A DNA stretch of 64,000 nt, from contig NC_056540.1 of NCBI RefSeq assembly GCF_910596095.1, positions 15,588,501 to 15,652,500 on the forward strand, in the 5' to 3' direction. A model generated the notes under the pieces. The model was not told where the DNA came from, made no database searches, and saw only the letters and a program-made list of their open reading frames with translations. The stretch comes from Thunnus maccoyii (Eukaryota; Chordata; Actinopteri; Scombriformes; Scombridae). This document shows, in pieces, positions 1-9,751 of this stretch; positions within the stretch are counted from its first letter, which is position 1; each line of letters opens with the position of its first letter. The translations under genes and the position numbers were made by a program.

Positions 1-740
1 GGCCAGACCAGCCAGATCTGCAGGTCTGCCTCTCCTGCGCCCCGACCATGTCTTCTGATGCCAGGTGCCCTTCTTGGCCTCTGGCTTTGCTGCCAGCCCT
101 CTGCCCAGCCACCAGAGGGGCTCTGCCTTAACCGCCAGCCCCTTGCCCAGCCTTCAGAGGGGTTCCACCTTCGCCGCTGGCCTACAGAACAGAGCAGCTC
201 CTCACATCTGGTCGCCCTCCTGAGCAACTTCTGCTGTCTGTCCTGCGTCCCAGTCGCCCTCCCGGGCAACTTCACCTGTCTATCCTGCCTCCCGGTCATC
301 CTTCACAGCAGCTTCAGCCATTTCCCCTGCCCTCCTGTTGCCTGTTGGAGGTCCTCAGTTTTCCCTTGGTCCTGCCTTCAGGCTGCTCATCTGTGACTTT
401 TACTGTGCCCCTGTTCAGGCCCCGGGCCGTTTGCCTGGGGCTCCTAGCTCTGCCTCGGTTCGGCCCACGGGCTGTCCCCCTGAACTTTCTGACTCTGCCT
501 CTGTCCAGCCCCCAGGCCTTCCACCTGAACTCTTTTACTCTGCCCCTGTTCAGTCCCTGGGCCATTTGCCTGGGGCTCCTGGCTCCACCCCTGTCCGGCC
601 TCAGCCACCTGCCTGTGCGCCACCTTCCTGGTTCCCCATGCCCTGGCAACCTTCCTGAGCATGACCCTCTTGGTTCCCCACGCCTGCCCGAGGGTCACCT
701 CCCTGGCTACCTGCTCATTGTCCTGGGCTATGGACTGTCA
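1..740. repeat. GC-rich, proline/serine-coding low-complexity repeat
   Basis: This stretch is much richer in C and T than the DNA that follows and is built from degenerate short repeats such as 'cctgcctcccggtc' and 'ctctgcccctgttcag'. All frames give low-complexity Pro/Leu/Ser peptides with no domain I recognise. It stops abruptly near 750, where sequence homologous to intron 7 of the receptor copies begins, so it is probably an interspersed repeat that replaced the 3' exons of the first receptor copy. Its class is unknown. Confidence 0.5.
413..592 (+). repeat. 45-bp degenerate minisatellite, four units
   Basis: Four consecutive 45-bp units start at 413, 458, 503 and 548. In one forward frame each encodes a 15-residue unit of the form V-[QR]-x-x-G-x-[LP]-P-[GE]-x-x-x-S/D-[ST]-[AST]. 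The period is visible because 'gttcag..ccgggcc.tttgcctggggctcct' recurs at two-unit spacing. The frame is open for 106 codons but lies in repeat DNA, so I do not call a gene. Confidence 0.65.
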
Positions 741-2046
741 GTTCGTATCATAATAATGAGGGAAAAAGGTCTTTGAGGAAATATAAGAAATGCTCCTTTC
801 TGTCTCAGCTGGCTGTGGGATGTGTTGGAGGCTTGTTTGACATTAGCTAGCAGGGTAGCAGTGTTACAGATTACTGAACAGAGACAAAGTAAACAAACTG
901 CTGTAGCTACAAGTCATGGACAGACAGTGTATCACTAACAGGGATTTTAAAGAGCAATGACCAAACCAGCATCTAACTGGACCCTTGACTGGTCAGGGCT
1001 GAAGATGGGAGTGAACTCCAGGAATTCAGACTCTCTAGGAACATTGCGGGAGTACATATCCTTGTAAGACCTCTCCACTTCTTCAGCACACTCTAAAAAA
1101 ACACATAGAGAAAAAAACAGGGTTGAATTATTCTCTTAAGAATGCTACAAGTTTTCTGGTGGAAAACATAGTATTGCGTAATGTTCTCACCCAAAATTTT
1201 CAAGTTGATGACATCATGTTGTCTGTTGCCATCAAATGAGAGATATAGAGTTCCTTCATCTCTTTCTGTCAAATCTTAAAAGTGAGGTAGTAGAAACCCT
1301 GAGGTGTGGGTCTTTCACCTGAATAGCATGAACAACACAAATAAATGTACTCAGGACAGAGAGATAAGTTTAACATTGTCCTGATTTGAAAAGGAGCCAG
1401 GCATTTGACATGTTTCAGATCCTACCTGGCATGGATACCACAGAAATATTGGTGAAAGTTGCATCACAAGCTGCTCACCTTCCAGTTTTCCATCAGCAGC
1501 TTCTTGGATTCCCCTGTCTTACTTGGAACGAGGAACATACGTCCATCGAAAAAAGGTGGTGAATAATCAGATGGTAAGCATAAATCTCTGCCATAGCACT
1601 GCTCATAATCATGGATATTTATGGATGAACCTTCAATCAGAAAGAAGTGAAGAAGAGATACAGCAGATGGAGCATATATTCAGGTAAGATACTAAACATC
1701 TGAAAACATGAAAAAACATATAAAATGGGCCTAGCTGTCTAACTATAATGTTGCATTGAATATAAAATGTAGCAGTTCAGACCGTGCTGAAGCGCTACAG
1801 TAAGCATATTGTGTAATTTCCGGTTGCCGACTGAGTTTTCTGATAGTGCTTTTGCTGCTCTCAACTCAGTTGATTTTGCTATATTCCTCATTACTGTGGA
1901 TAAATACCCGCTGTACTTACGCTAGTTCTACTCAAGCACTCTTAGCTCTCTCCTTCTTTTAGCAACTTTTCTCACTAATCCCACAGTTGTTAGTTATTTT
2001 AGCTCAGCAGTTAGCTTAGCAGCTAACTTAAGCTAAGCAGTTAGCT

Positions 2047-2800
2047 ATGGCTTCTCTCTGTCCCTCTGGCTCTCCTGCTCTCTCTTGCTCAGTGTGTCAT
2101 ATGTTTAGCCATTCCTCCTCCTCCTCTAGTGATAATGGTACATGTAATAAATGTAATTTATTTGCAGTGCTGGAGGCGAGACTCAGTGAATTGGAAGCGC
2201 AGCTCCACACCATGGAAAAACAATCATTAGCTAATGTAGTTAGCCAGCCCCTAGTAGCCGGTGCGGGCCGACCTAGCGTAGCTCCTACTCCCCTGGTGGT
2301 TCCTGTGCAGCCGGGAAGCCAGGGTGGCTGGATGACTGTCCAGAGGAAGCATAGCCCTAAGCAAAAAAAAAGACTGTCCAGAGGAAGCATAGCCCTAAGC
2401 AAGAGCCCACAGTTCACCACCAACCAGCTCATGTTTCTAACAGGTTCTCCCCACTCAGTGACATACCTGCTGAGAAAGCAACTCTGATTATTGGCAGCTC
2501 CATAGTGAGAAATGTGAAGTTAGCGACACCAGCAGCCATAGTCAAATGTATTCCTGGGGCCAGAGCGGGCGACATTGAATCAAATTTAAAACTGCTGGCT
2601 AAGGATAAACGTAAATATGGTACAATTGTTATTCATGTCGGCGGTAACGACTCCCGATTACGCCAGTCGGCGGTCACAAAAATTAATGTTGAGTCGGTGT
2701 GTAGCTACATGTGCAAAGACAATGTCGGACTCCGGTCAACCGCTGGGTGTCGAGGTGGTGTCCCGCAAACAACATGGGCTTCATAGACAATTGGCAGACT
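2047..2800 (+). pseudogene. LINE ORF1: Cys pairs, coiled coil and SGNH-esterase-like domain
   Basis: The first frame (2,047-2,487) starts MASLCPSGS and has two C-x2-C pairs (CSVC, CNKC) followed by a short heptad-like helix (LEARLSELEAQLHTMEKQ). After a frame change comes [12 protein letters not shown], then [11 protein letters not shown] and IVIHVGGND, which are the block I, block II and GxND signatures of the SGNH-hydrolase-like esterase known from CR1/L2 ORF1 proteins. A 30-bp segment is tandemly duplicated (starting at 2,334 and 2,372). The protein would bind element RNA and lipid or membrane according to published work on the family. This copy is frameshifted. Confidence 0.75.
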
Positions 2801-3131
2801 TTCTAGGGAAGACCTGGTCTGATTAGGAGAGACAGCATACATCCCACTTTGGATGGAGCTGCTTTCATATCTAGAAATATGGCTGAGTTTATTAGCAGAT
2901 GAAAACCATGACAACCCAGAGTTGAGACCAGGAGGCAGAGCTGCAGTCCTACACGCTTCTCTGCGCTTCCATTAGAGCAGTTACCCACCCAAAACCACAT
3001 AGAAACTGTGTCTGTCCCCCGACCACTTAAATCAATTAAATGTAAAATAAACAAAAGAGGAGTCATTCATAAAAATCTAAAAAAAATTAACACCACCTCC
3101 GCCACTGTACAACAAAATAGGAGAATTACAT

Positions 3132-5765
3132 GTGGACTCTTCACTATCATTTAAAGCCGTATTAGTAAACGATCTAATCTCAGATTATCATATTGATTTA
3201 TTTTGTCTTACTGAAACCTGGCTGTGTCATGAAGAATATGCCAGCCTTAATGCATCCACTCCCCCCAGTCATATTAATACTCACATTCCTCGAGACACTG
3301 GCCAAGGAGGTGGAGTTGCAGCCATTTTTAACTCAAGCCTAATAATCAACCCTAAACCTAAATTTAATTATAACTCATTTGAAAGCCTTGTTCTTAATAG
3401 CTCACCCAACCTGGAAAACTTTACAGTCAATTCTATTTGTTACAGTGTACCGTCCTCCTGGCACATACTCTGAATTTTTATCTGAATTCTCAGAGTTCTT
3501 ATCAAGCTTAGTCCTTAGTACAGATAAAGTAATTATAGCAGGTGATTTCAATATTCATGTGGATGTCAATAATGATAGTCTTAGCACTGTGTTTATCTCA
3601 GTATTAGACTCAACTGGCTTCTTTCAGAGTGTAAATAAACCCACTCACTGTCTTAATCACACCCTCGATCTTTTTCCGATTTACGGCATCGAAATTGAAC
3701 ATTTGATAGTTCTTCCACAAAATCCTATTTTACAAAAATGTGTTCCCTAGATGTCTATCTGATAGTGCCGTAGCTAAATTTAAGAAAGCAATTCCATAAG
3801 TATTGAATTCAGTGCTATGTCTCAATACTACAGAGGACTCTTATGTTAACTTTAGTCCCTCCCAAATTGATAATCTTGTTGATAGTGCGGCAGGCTCACT
3901 GCAAATAACACTTGACTCCATCGCCCCTTTAAAAAAGGAAAATAATAAACATAAGAGGTTAGCTCCATGGTATAACTCCCAAACCCGCAAATTAAAGCAA
4001 ACATCGCAAACATTTGAAAGGATTTGGCGTTTCACCAAACTCGAAGAATCTTGCTTAGTCTGGCAAGATAGTCTTAAAATATATGGGAAGGCCCTCTAAA
4101 ACCAGTCCTAGGTTTCTTTTCAGCACTTTGGCCGAGCTAACAAAGAGTCATAACTCTATTGATCCATGTATTCCTATAGCTCTTAGTAGTAACGACTTCA
4201 TGAGCTTCTTTTATGATAAAATTCTAACTATTAGAGACAAAATTCAACACCTCCTGCCCTCAACAGGTACCGATTTATCCACAAACACAAGAACCTTATA
4301 AACAGCTGTAAAACCTGATATATATTTAGACTGTTTTTCTCCAATTGACCTTCCTGAATTAACTTCAACGATTTCTTCATCCAAACCATCAACCTCTCTC
4401 TTAGACCCCATCCCAACTAGGCTGCTTAAGGAAGCCTTACCCTTAGTTAGCACTTCTTTAATAAATATGATCAATCTGTCTTTAGTAACAGGCTATGTAC
4501 CAGAGTTCTTTAAAGTAGCTGTAATTAAACCTCTTCTTAAGAAGCCTACTCTTGATTCAGGCGTTTTAGCCAACTATAGACCTATATCTAATTTTCCATT
4601 TCTCTTTAAGATCCTTGAGAAAGCAGTCGCCAATCAGTTGTGTGACTTTCTACCTAACAATAGTTTATTTGAGAATTTGCAGTCAGGATTTAGAGCGCAT
4701 CATAGCACAAAGACAGCACTGGTGAAAGTCACAAATCATCTCCTGACTGCATCGGACAAAGGACTTCTCTCTGTACTTGTCTTGTTAGATCTTAGTGCCG
4801 CATTTGACACAATTGATCATCACATCCTATTACAGAGACTGGAACATTTAATTGGCATTACAGGAACTGCATTAAGCTGGTTTAAGTCCTATTTATTGAT
4901 ATTAATTGATTTCAGTTTGTACATGTTAACGATGAATCCTCAATGCATGCAAAAGTTAGACACAGTTCCACAAGGTTCTGTACTTGGAGCAATACTATTG
5001 ACCTTGTATATGCTTCCTTTTGGCAATATCATTTGGAAACTCTCCATAAATTTTCATTGCTATGCAGATGATACCCAATTATATTTATCAATGAAGCTAG
5101 ATGAAACCAATCAGTTAACTAAACTCCAAGCATGCCTTAGGCCATATTCAGACCAAATCAGGCAGTGTGGTGTTCAGCTGCAGGGTCAAGCAGAGGTGTG
5201 TGGGGGTTATGGGCATGTTTATTTGTGCTCTACACACAACCACTGTGAAACAATCAGAAAATAACGTTTTATTGATCTGATTCACCGGCTCTCTCCCTCT
5301 CTTCATTCACTCTCTAGCTTGCTCAGCCACTGCTGCTGTCTCTCTCTCTCTCTCTCTCTCGCTTGTGCTCTCTCTCCCTCTTTCTCTCGTCTTTGTTCTC
5401 CGTCATGGCAGAGCTTACAACTCTGATCAGTCTGATCTCCAGCTGTGATTGGCCACCGCAGCCTTCAGCCGCAGTGATGTTGGGTTGTGTTTTTCCAAAG
5501 TTGACTCTGGCTCAACTTTCCAGCCACGGTCCGGCCCACAGCAGAGGACTGATGTTTTCGCCGCACCGCCTGATTTGGTCTGAATACAGCCTTAAGGACA
5601 TAAAGACCTGGATGACCTGCAATTTTCTGCTACTAAACTCAGACAAAACTGAGGTTATTGTGCTTGGCTCTAAACACCTTAGACACACATTATCTATTGA
5701 TATAGCTACTCTAGATGGCATGACTCTAAGAAACCTGAGTCCTTGGTTGTTCGCACCCAGTGAAA
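3132..5765 (+). pseudogene. LINE ORF2: APE-type endonuclease and reverse transcriptase
   Basis: The endonuclease part shows LTETWL, the YRPPGTYSEF strand, GDFNIHVD and the PTHCLNHTLDL segment, spread over two frames. The reverse transcriptase (265 codons open at 4,467-5,264) shows the LANYRPISNFPFLFKILEK entry motif, motif A (LLDLSAAFDTIDH), motif B (PQGSVLGAILLTLY) and motif C (YADDTQLYL) with both catalytic aspartates. The thumb region continues after the internal DNA element, at 5,592-5,765. The order APE endonuclease then RT with no RNase H fits L2/CR1. Several frame breaks; not expressible as one protein. Confidence 0.85.
5140..5591. mobile_element. Non-autonomous PIF/Harbinger-like MITE inside the LINE
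   Basis: Terminal inverted repeats of about 28 bp: left end GGCCATATTCAGACCAAATC, right end read on the other strand GGCTGTATTCAGACCAAATC, then GGCRGTG in both. The flanks carry TTA at 5,137-5,139 and again at 5,592-5,594. Removing the element plus one TTA restores the LINE reading frame. A 3-bp TTA target duplication with GGC-starting ends is the PIF/Harbinger signature. The 452-bp body has CT-rich simple repeats and no transposase, so it would have moved with an outside enzyme. Confidence 0.85.
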
Positions 5766-7126
5766 CTCCACCGATGGAACCAGCTTAACAAAACTAGAGA
5801 ACCCCCTCCTCTCTTTCTCTCTCTCTCTCTCTCGCTCTCTCTCCTCACGGCTGCTGCTAGAGCAGCTCTCTGCTGCTCAGCTCTCTGCTCTCTGGTGTGG
5901 CCTGCTCACAGCAGACACACACAGAACTCTTTTCTTTACAGCAGAAGACGTGAGAGCGTGCCTAAGACTCAGAAACTAAGTTTTCTAGTGCCAGCAGCTC
6001 CCACACAAGTCTGCTGGCTGATTCAACAAGCACAGGAGCCACGAAGCAGAGTTAGTTTGCCGCTAACTCTTTAAGGACTGCACAAAGGAATGACTTGAGC
6101 CCTCTGACCTGCACAACTGGAGCACTGTCTACCCAGCAAAGCCTGCATGTTTCCGCTTGGAGCCAAACTCTTCTCAGCCTGACTCATCTACGGATTCGCC
6201 AGCTAAGAAGCAGCACGCCACAAAGCATCTCTTTCTTCATGGACTTGGTAACACCTGGGCATAGCCTAGCAACATATAGTATAGCATAGCACGGCTAAGC
6301 AAGACTGTTTAACTTAATCAATGCACTGTACATGTATTGATTTGTTACTCAGTGAACTATTGTTGTGATGTCTTGTCCATGGTCAGGTTATTGCATAGCC
6401 ACACTGCTAGGTTAATGTTTGACCTTGCATGCTTAACACATGTTACATCCAGTAACTAGGCCTTGCATGTAATTAACCTCTTCCTAACCTGGTACCTTTA
6501 GTCTACACCAATTGGCCTTGAATAGAGAACCACACAGTTAAGAGGTTTAAAACCTAGCTTTGCAAACTTTGGTTCAGGCAGCACATGTGGTTCAAGACAC
6601 CACATGGTCTGGCTTTTTATCTCTGTAGTTCCCTCTATTGGCCATGTTGTCTGCATGCCATGTGCTCAGTCACCAGGTGACTTTAGCCATCTTGCCATTG
6701 TCTTCCTCACACACACACACATACACTTGTATATAGGTACACTTAGCTAGATTAATATTGTGTGTTTTGCTCTTTTACCTTTTTGTTAGATAAATGCTTT
6801 TGGATATACCTGTTGTCTGTTTTAATGTTTCACAAGAGTGAGTTTTGCCAACCTCTGCTCTGCAAAGAACTCCAAAATCCTTCAACCTTAACTAACTATT
6901 GATATGGTGATTTGGTTTATAGTTATTAAGTTAATTATTAATCAAAGTTCTAAATTGATAGATTAGTACACTTTTAGACTGAATTAGCCATCTTTTTCCC
7001 TGAGTCCAGGGTGGTGCCCCGTTATTATTAATTCTTATTAATAATTTTATTGATTTTAATAATTAATAATTATCTTTGATGATCATTAATTATTGCTGAT
7101 AGCCAAACTTGTAGCCAAGGCCCAAC
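5766..7126. mobile_element. Unclassified insertion between LINE and receptor intron
   Basis: Receptor-intron sequence resumes at about 7,127 ('ggtataatgtcaatatccca', matching 19,848). Everything from the LINE end to there has no counterpart in the other array copies. It contains a CT microsatellite (5,808-5,845), a TATA-like stretch (6,728) and an AT-rich, partly self-complementary 3' part (7,010-7,095). No protein domain is visible. The right end reads CAACA and the left could be TGTTC, which faintly recalls a lone LTR, but no convincing target duplication is present, so the class stays open. Confidence 0.35.
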
Positions 7127-8106
7127 AGGTATAATGTCAATATCCCAGGTTACATCCCAGTTTTACAAATCTATTTTGTTGTCACATGACTAGAAATGAA
7201 TTGACCTTTTACCCACTTTCATGAAAAAAAAAAACCCCAAAAAACAGAACAGCAGCAACACATACACATGGGAATTGACCTTATTATTACGCAAATAAGT
7301 GAATTCATGAATAAAAGGGTAAAATACATTGATAAATGAATAAAATTCAAGTGAAGAAATAAATAAAAAATGCACAAAGGTGACAAATATATATATAAAA
7401 ATGTACAATTAGTGTAATGAATTCAATTTAATTAAAGGTTACTCCTGAGGTGATTGTAAAACATAATGTACAATTAATTAATTACACATTTATAGATTTA
7501 AATCTCAGTGTCTTTGTGGATATTTCTCGATTTCCTCCTCTATAGACTATATTTGCTGCTTTTATATTAACGTAATTTCTACATTTAATTTATTGTCTAA
7601 TGGGACACGTTATGGTCAAATGCAGCAAACTAAGTCTAAAAATAGAAGGTATGGACAGTGATCATGTTTCTACTGGCAGTGAACACTGCAACTGCTGCAG
7701 AACAGCTCACGTTTTTACACGCACAAAAGTTTGTATTTGTGCCAGTTGAATGTCAACAGGATCCACAGTATGTTTGGCGAGGCCTCGCTTAATGACTTCC
7801 AAATAGTAAAAACAAAAACAACGAGATGTTTTCTTTTTAAAAAAAAAAAAAAAAAAAAGAAAAAAGAAAAAGTGAAACCGCGCGAATGAGCTACTCACCT
7901 AAGACGAAACAGGACAGTGTAAAGATTGGCAGTAACATGACCTGCGGAGAAATCAATACTAGTTCACTGTTATTACGGCAACGACGCGTCTCACGTCTCA
8001 AAGGACAAAAGTGGACACCGCGTGGACCCAGTACTATGGGCGAGGCTTCACACTCATCGTCATAACTGCGCCAAATGTAGGCTTACACAAACTCCACATA
8101 TGCGCA
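7127..8106. other. 5' flank and exon-1 region of the first receptor copy
   Basis: AT-rich DNA matching the corresponding flank of the third copy at 19,848-20,830, including 'aagtgaattcatgaataaaagggtaaaatacattgat' and a poly(A) run near 7,840. It carries exon 1 of the pseudogene. Open frames here are AT-rich and look like chance. Confidence 0.6.
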
Positions 8107-8421
8107 CAGCGGTTTCCAATCAAAGCGATTCATCTGAGGGGTCTCAAAATAATTTAAGGCATGTTAGGACAATAAATATTTCTGTAACACACAAAATTAT
8201 ATTCTTTTTTTTCTTTTTCTTTTTGCCTTTTTTGTGCCTTTTCTTGTGTAATACTGGATACTTTCACCTCTTCAGACCACTAAAAATTCTTCAAATAAAA
8301 AAAAAAATCCAAGAAGGCAAAATCAAAATCACTCTTTGGTTGAAGTGTCATAATCTGTGGAGATTAGAGATCACAAGTAGACATTTGAGGTGTCACAGAC
8401 CAAAAAGGTTGGAAACCACTG
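8107..8421. mobile_element. hAT-like MITE with CAGTGGTTTCCAACC ends, copy 1
   Basis: Begins CAGCGGTTTCCAATC and ends GGTTGGAAACCACTG, forming imperfect inverted repeats of about 15 bp. The same element lies at matching positions in the other array units (14,661-14,950 and 20,887-21,175), so it entered before the array duplicated. No transposase inside. No clear 8-bp duplication remains at its edges. Confidence 0.65.
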
Positions 8422-9751
8422 GTTTATGGTAGCCTGTAGCCCATGCTGGTGATATTTACAGATACTTTGATATGTATATATTTATTGATTGATTTTTAGG
8501 TATTGATGTACTCTTTGAATCTGGTCAATATCATCATATTTTGTGGTTTTTGGTATCCCTGCATTTCATCCATGTTCCCACTGCTTAAAAATGTATTTAT
8601 ATTATTATTAATCAAACGTTTATGTAATGTGTATGTTAATAAAGCAGTTACAGTATATGCACAGCACCAGTTTTATTTATGTAACAGAGGCAGGTTAATG
8701 TGATATCTGAAGTAAAGTCACAATACAATTTTTTTTTGTACAAGAAAGCTCATGTCTGCTTAAGTACACTTGGATTATCTTCAGTAGGACAATTTAACAT
8801 TCCTCCTTATAAATTAGAGAATTCATTTAAATAAAATGGTGAGGCATGCATGGACAAAGATAAATCCTTTTAATCTGTCTCCCACATCAGCCAAGTAATA
8901 AACTATTATTGAGATTTTGTTTCCATTCTGCTGCAGCTTTTCTCTGGGCTTTAAAACAGTCCGACAAGGCAATACATGATGCTTTCAAAGTCCAGGAGAA
9001 AATGTTAAGGTCAAAGTTTAATCACACATCTTTCTACAAATATTTATACCACATATCAAATATCACAATTTCACATTAATGGAGTTTCTCAAAGCCAAAA
9101 GAAGAGTTTATGGAAAAAAAAGCTCCAGTTTACACAAGATCTACAAATGTGCGAAAAGATAAACAGGGTAACAGTTCACAGTTTTACAAACAAACAAAAA
9201 AAGACCACATAATTTCTCAAAAATCCAGACACATTTATATATGAACCTGAAGAAACATGAAAAAGGTTTGAAACAACAATATAAAAACATTATGTATAGA
9301 TTAGTAAAGTCAGTAACCATGGCTTAAATTGCTGAGTGTAGTGTGTTGTTTTATATTCTATATTATAGAGATGCTCTGATGAGGCACTTAACTCTTGAAA
9401 TACAGCATATGTAGGAATAGACTTACAACCAACTTAAGATATCAAGAGTAAACTGATAAAACACTATTAATACTTTGTCTCTGTCTGTCTCTATACTATA
9501 AGCTGTCCAGTAAAGGTTTAAAATTCTCAAAAATACAAAACCCAAAGCTAATAATACTCTGCTGGCCCCAAATTTGTTTGATCACGCTGCATAAGTGTGT
9601 GTATTTACATTAAAAAAGACAATATCCCATACCCTGAGTAACTTATGATAAGTTTGGTCATGTGTCAAGGATTGAAGTAGCTATGTGCCAGCTAGTCACA
9701 AAACACCATGCTGAAGTCAACTCCGCACCACATGAACTTTCATTGTGTTGC
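8422..9751 (-). other. 3' untranslated and downstream region of receptor copy 2
   Basis: No open coding structure. Sequence matches 14,951-16,358 almost base for base from about 8,860 on, including introduced small indels such as a 50-base stretch at about 15,978-16,035 absent here. TTTATT at 8,672 on the plus strand is a possible minus-strand AATAAA polyadenylation signal. Confidence 0.5.

Larger units (their letters stand above)
1790..5765 (+). mobile_element. LINE of the L2/CR1 group, decayed, 3' end lost
   Basis: A forward-oriented non-LTR retrotransposon inserted in intron 1 of the receptor pseudogene. The left limit is where similarity to the matching intron at 19,700-19,770 stops. In order it holds a 5' untranslated region, an ORF1 with coiled coil and SGNH-esterase-like segment (2,047-2,800), an endonuclease (3,132-3,750) and a reverse transcriptase (about 4,467-5,765). 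A 452-bp DNA element interrupts the RT region at 5,140-5,591, after which the LINE frame resumes (KDIKTWMTCNFLLLNSDKTE). The match fades near 5,765 around 'LFAPSE', which corresponds to LFDPS in the family, so the true 3' tail is missing. Several frame breaks make it inactive. Confidence 0.85.
761..7938 (-). pseudogene. Decayed first copy of the triple-Ig receptor array
   Basis: Remains of a receptor gene homologous to the copies at 9,752-13,250 and 16,359-20,658. Exon 1 (7,899-7,938) still gives a signal-peptide start, MLLPIFTLSCFVL. Exon 2 (about 1,479-1,660) is open and keeps the B-strand cysteine (QCYGRD), but its acceptor has changed from CAG to CTG. Exon 3 (about 1,191-1,318) is five bases shorter than its homologues and shifts frame. 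Exon 4 (about 982-1,092) is cut partway and joined to sequence matching intron 7 (761-980), so the third Ig domain, membrane segment and proximal tail are gone. Intron 1 holds about 5 kb of inserted transposons. At exon 2 this copy resembles the 16-20 kb copy more than the 9-13 kb copy. Host exons in a non-functional gene. Confidence 0.85.

Noticed and set aside
5744-7126. Solo LTR running from TGTTC to CAACA
   Set aside because: The left point lies within sequence that still aligns with the LINE, and flanking bases give no 4-6 bp duplication, so the LTR reading is not supported.
7190-7408. Phe/Ile-rich minus-strand frame in the first array flank
   Set aside because: Low-complexity AT-rich DNA that also occurs, with stops, in the equivalent flank of copy 3.
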